DNA of 64,000 bases from Xylocopa sonorina (lineage: Eukaryota > Arthropoda > Insecta > Hymenoptera > Apidae), in the NCBI RefSeq assembly GCF_050948175.1, contig NC_135198.1, positions 7,887,001-7,951,000 on the forward strand, given 5' to 3'. This document shows, in pieces, positions 63,558 through 64,000 of the stretch. The position numbers and the translations under genes were made by a program. Under the pieces are notes generated by a model. It was not told the DNA's origin. It made no database searches and was given only the letters and a program-made list of their open reading frames with translations. Position 1 is the first letter of the stretch. Every line of letters begins with the position of its first letter.

Positions 63558-63825
63558 GATGTTTCTCTGTCTTCGAGAGTTTTCAATCATTCAAAGGACC
63601 GTTTCTTCTACGAAGAAAGGCAATCGTGGATCGCGCGTCGTCAGAAATTCTGCTAGCTCAGTGTGTAAGTGTAGATGTTCGTTGTGTGGTCGAAGTGTAA
63701 TCGATTGGTCGTTGTGTCGATTTGTTAAGACTTCTCGCAGCAAAATGCAACTTTCGAGACGTAATTGAGCGACAGGCTCGTAAACGTGTGATTCGCGAAA
63801 TTTATTAGCGTTCTTCTTTACGAAC

Positions 63826-64000
63826 TTAACCCTTTGCGCTCGACGATTTTTTTGATGGGTCGTTTCAAGCTTTGTAGTTGTGTCTGAGATGATATTTTAC
63901 GAAACACTTACCAAGGTATTCTGAACTGACTGAAGCTTGTGGGTCATCGCTGCTACTTCCGGATTCACTGTCTATTCGCACTCTAATTTTTCTATTTCTC
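63826..64000. mobile_element. piggyBac-like MITE, copy 3 (cut by window end)
   Basis: TTAA is followed by ccctttgcgctcgacga, then a body matching copies 1 and 2 (gaaacacttaccaagg, gggtcatcgctgctacttc, attcactgtctattcgcactcta). It runs off the right edge of the window, so its full length is unknown. Confidence 0.65.

Larger units (their letters stand above)
59430..63825 (+). other. Probable long 3' UTR and downstream flank
   Basis: After the stop codon no coding signal is seen. The sequence becomes AT-rich with A runs (60452, 61058, 60810), AAT repeats near 60980, an 18-base G run and AT microsatellites near 62364. Canonical AATAAA signals occur only at 63096-63101 and 63552-63557 in my reading, so the 3' UTR could reach about 3.7-4.1 kb unless a variant signal is used earlier. 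Long 3' UTRs are common in neuronal insect genes. Confidence 0.4.

Noticed and set aside
1..64000. tRNA, rRNA, CRISPR array, operon or prokaryotic system
   Set aside because: No B-box-type tRNA pattern, rRNA-like sequence, spaced direct repeats or bacterial gene organisation was seen; the only tandem repeats are short intronic or intergenic triplications and one duplication.

Overview
This is eukaryotic DNA, almost certainly from an insect. GT-AG introns range from about 85 bp to 16.7 kb, CpG and TCG-type words are abundant, and there are piggyBac-like short repeats. A bee or related hymenopteran is my best guess from general composition; this is inference, not a database result. I found no bacterial, viral or CRISPR-type content.

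The window holds one recognisable gene, on the + strand from 28,199 to 59,429. Twenty coding exons join in one continuous frame (4,770 nt, 1,589 codons plus stop) with GT-AG junctions and matching phases throughout. The product, in order: a CxxC half of a LIM zinc finger; about 630 residues of Ser/Arg/Thr-rich sequence with 15 RRx[S/T] protein kinase A-type sites; the second half of the LIM finger, followed by a sixteenth site; a Rap-GAP domain that keeps the catalytic asparagine; and a BTB domain split in two by a 133-residue insert, followed by a BACK-like helical region. Rap-GAP plus dense PKA sites points to the insect memory gene radish (rad). The name rests on domain logic and memory, not on an alignment.

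Layout: 1-28,194 shows no recognisable gene, only two tandem duplications and low-complexity DNA; it is either intergenic or the upstream noncoding part of rad. 28,195-32,115 carries exons 1-8 (LIM half plus phospho-site region). 32,116-48,863 is a 16.7-kb intron with two piggyBac-like MITE copies, a GC-rich stop-poor block and a possible alternative last exon. 48,864-49,641 carries the rest of the LIM finger. 52,862-55,142 carries the Rap-GAP and 55,229-59,429 the split BTB and BACK. 59,430-63,825 looks like a long AT-rich 3' UTR and flank, and a third MITE copy runs off the right end.

The most interesting points are architectural. A Rap-GAP is joined to LIM and BTB/BACK modules, and both the LIM and BTB folds are interrupted by large inserts. 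The seven exons splitting the LIM finger form a cassette that could be skipped in frame. One intron is a multiple of three and free of stops (exitron-like). A plausible alternative last exon would release the PKA-site region without the GAP.
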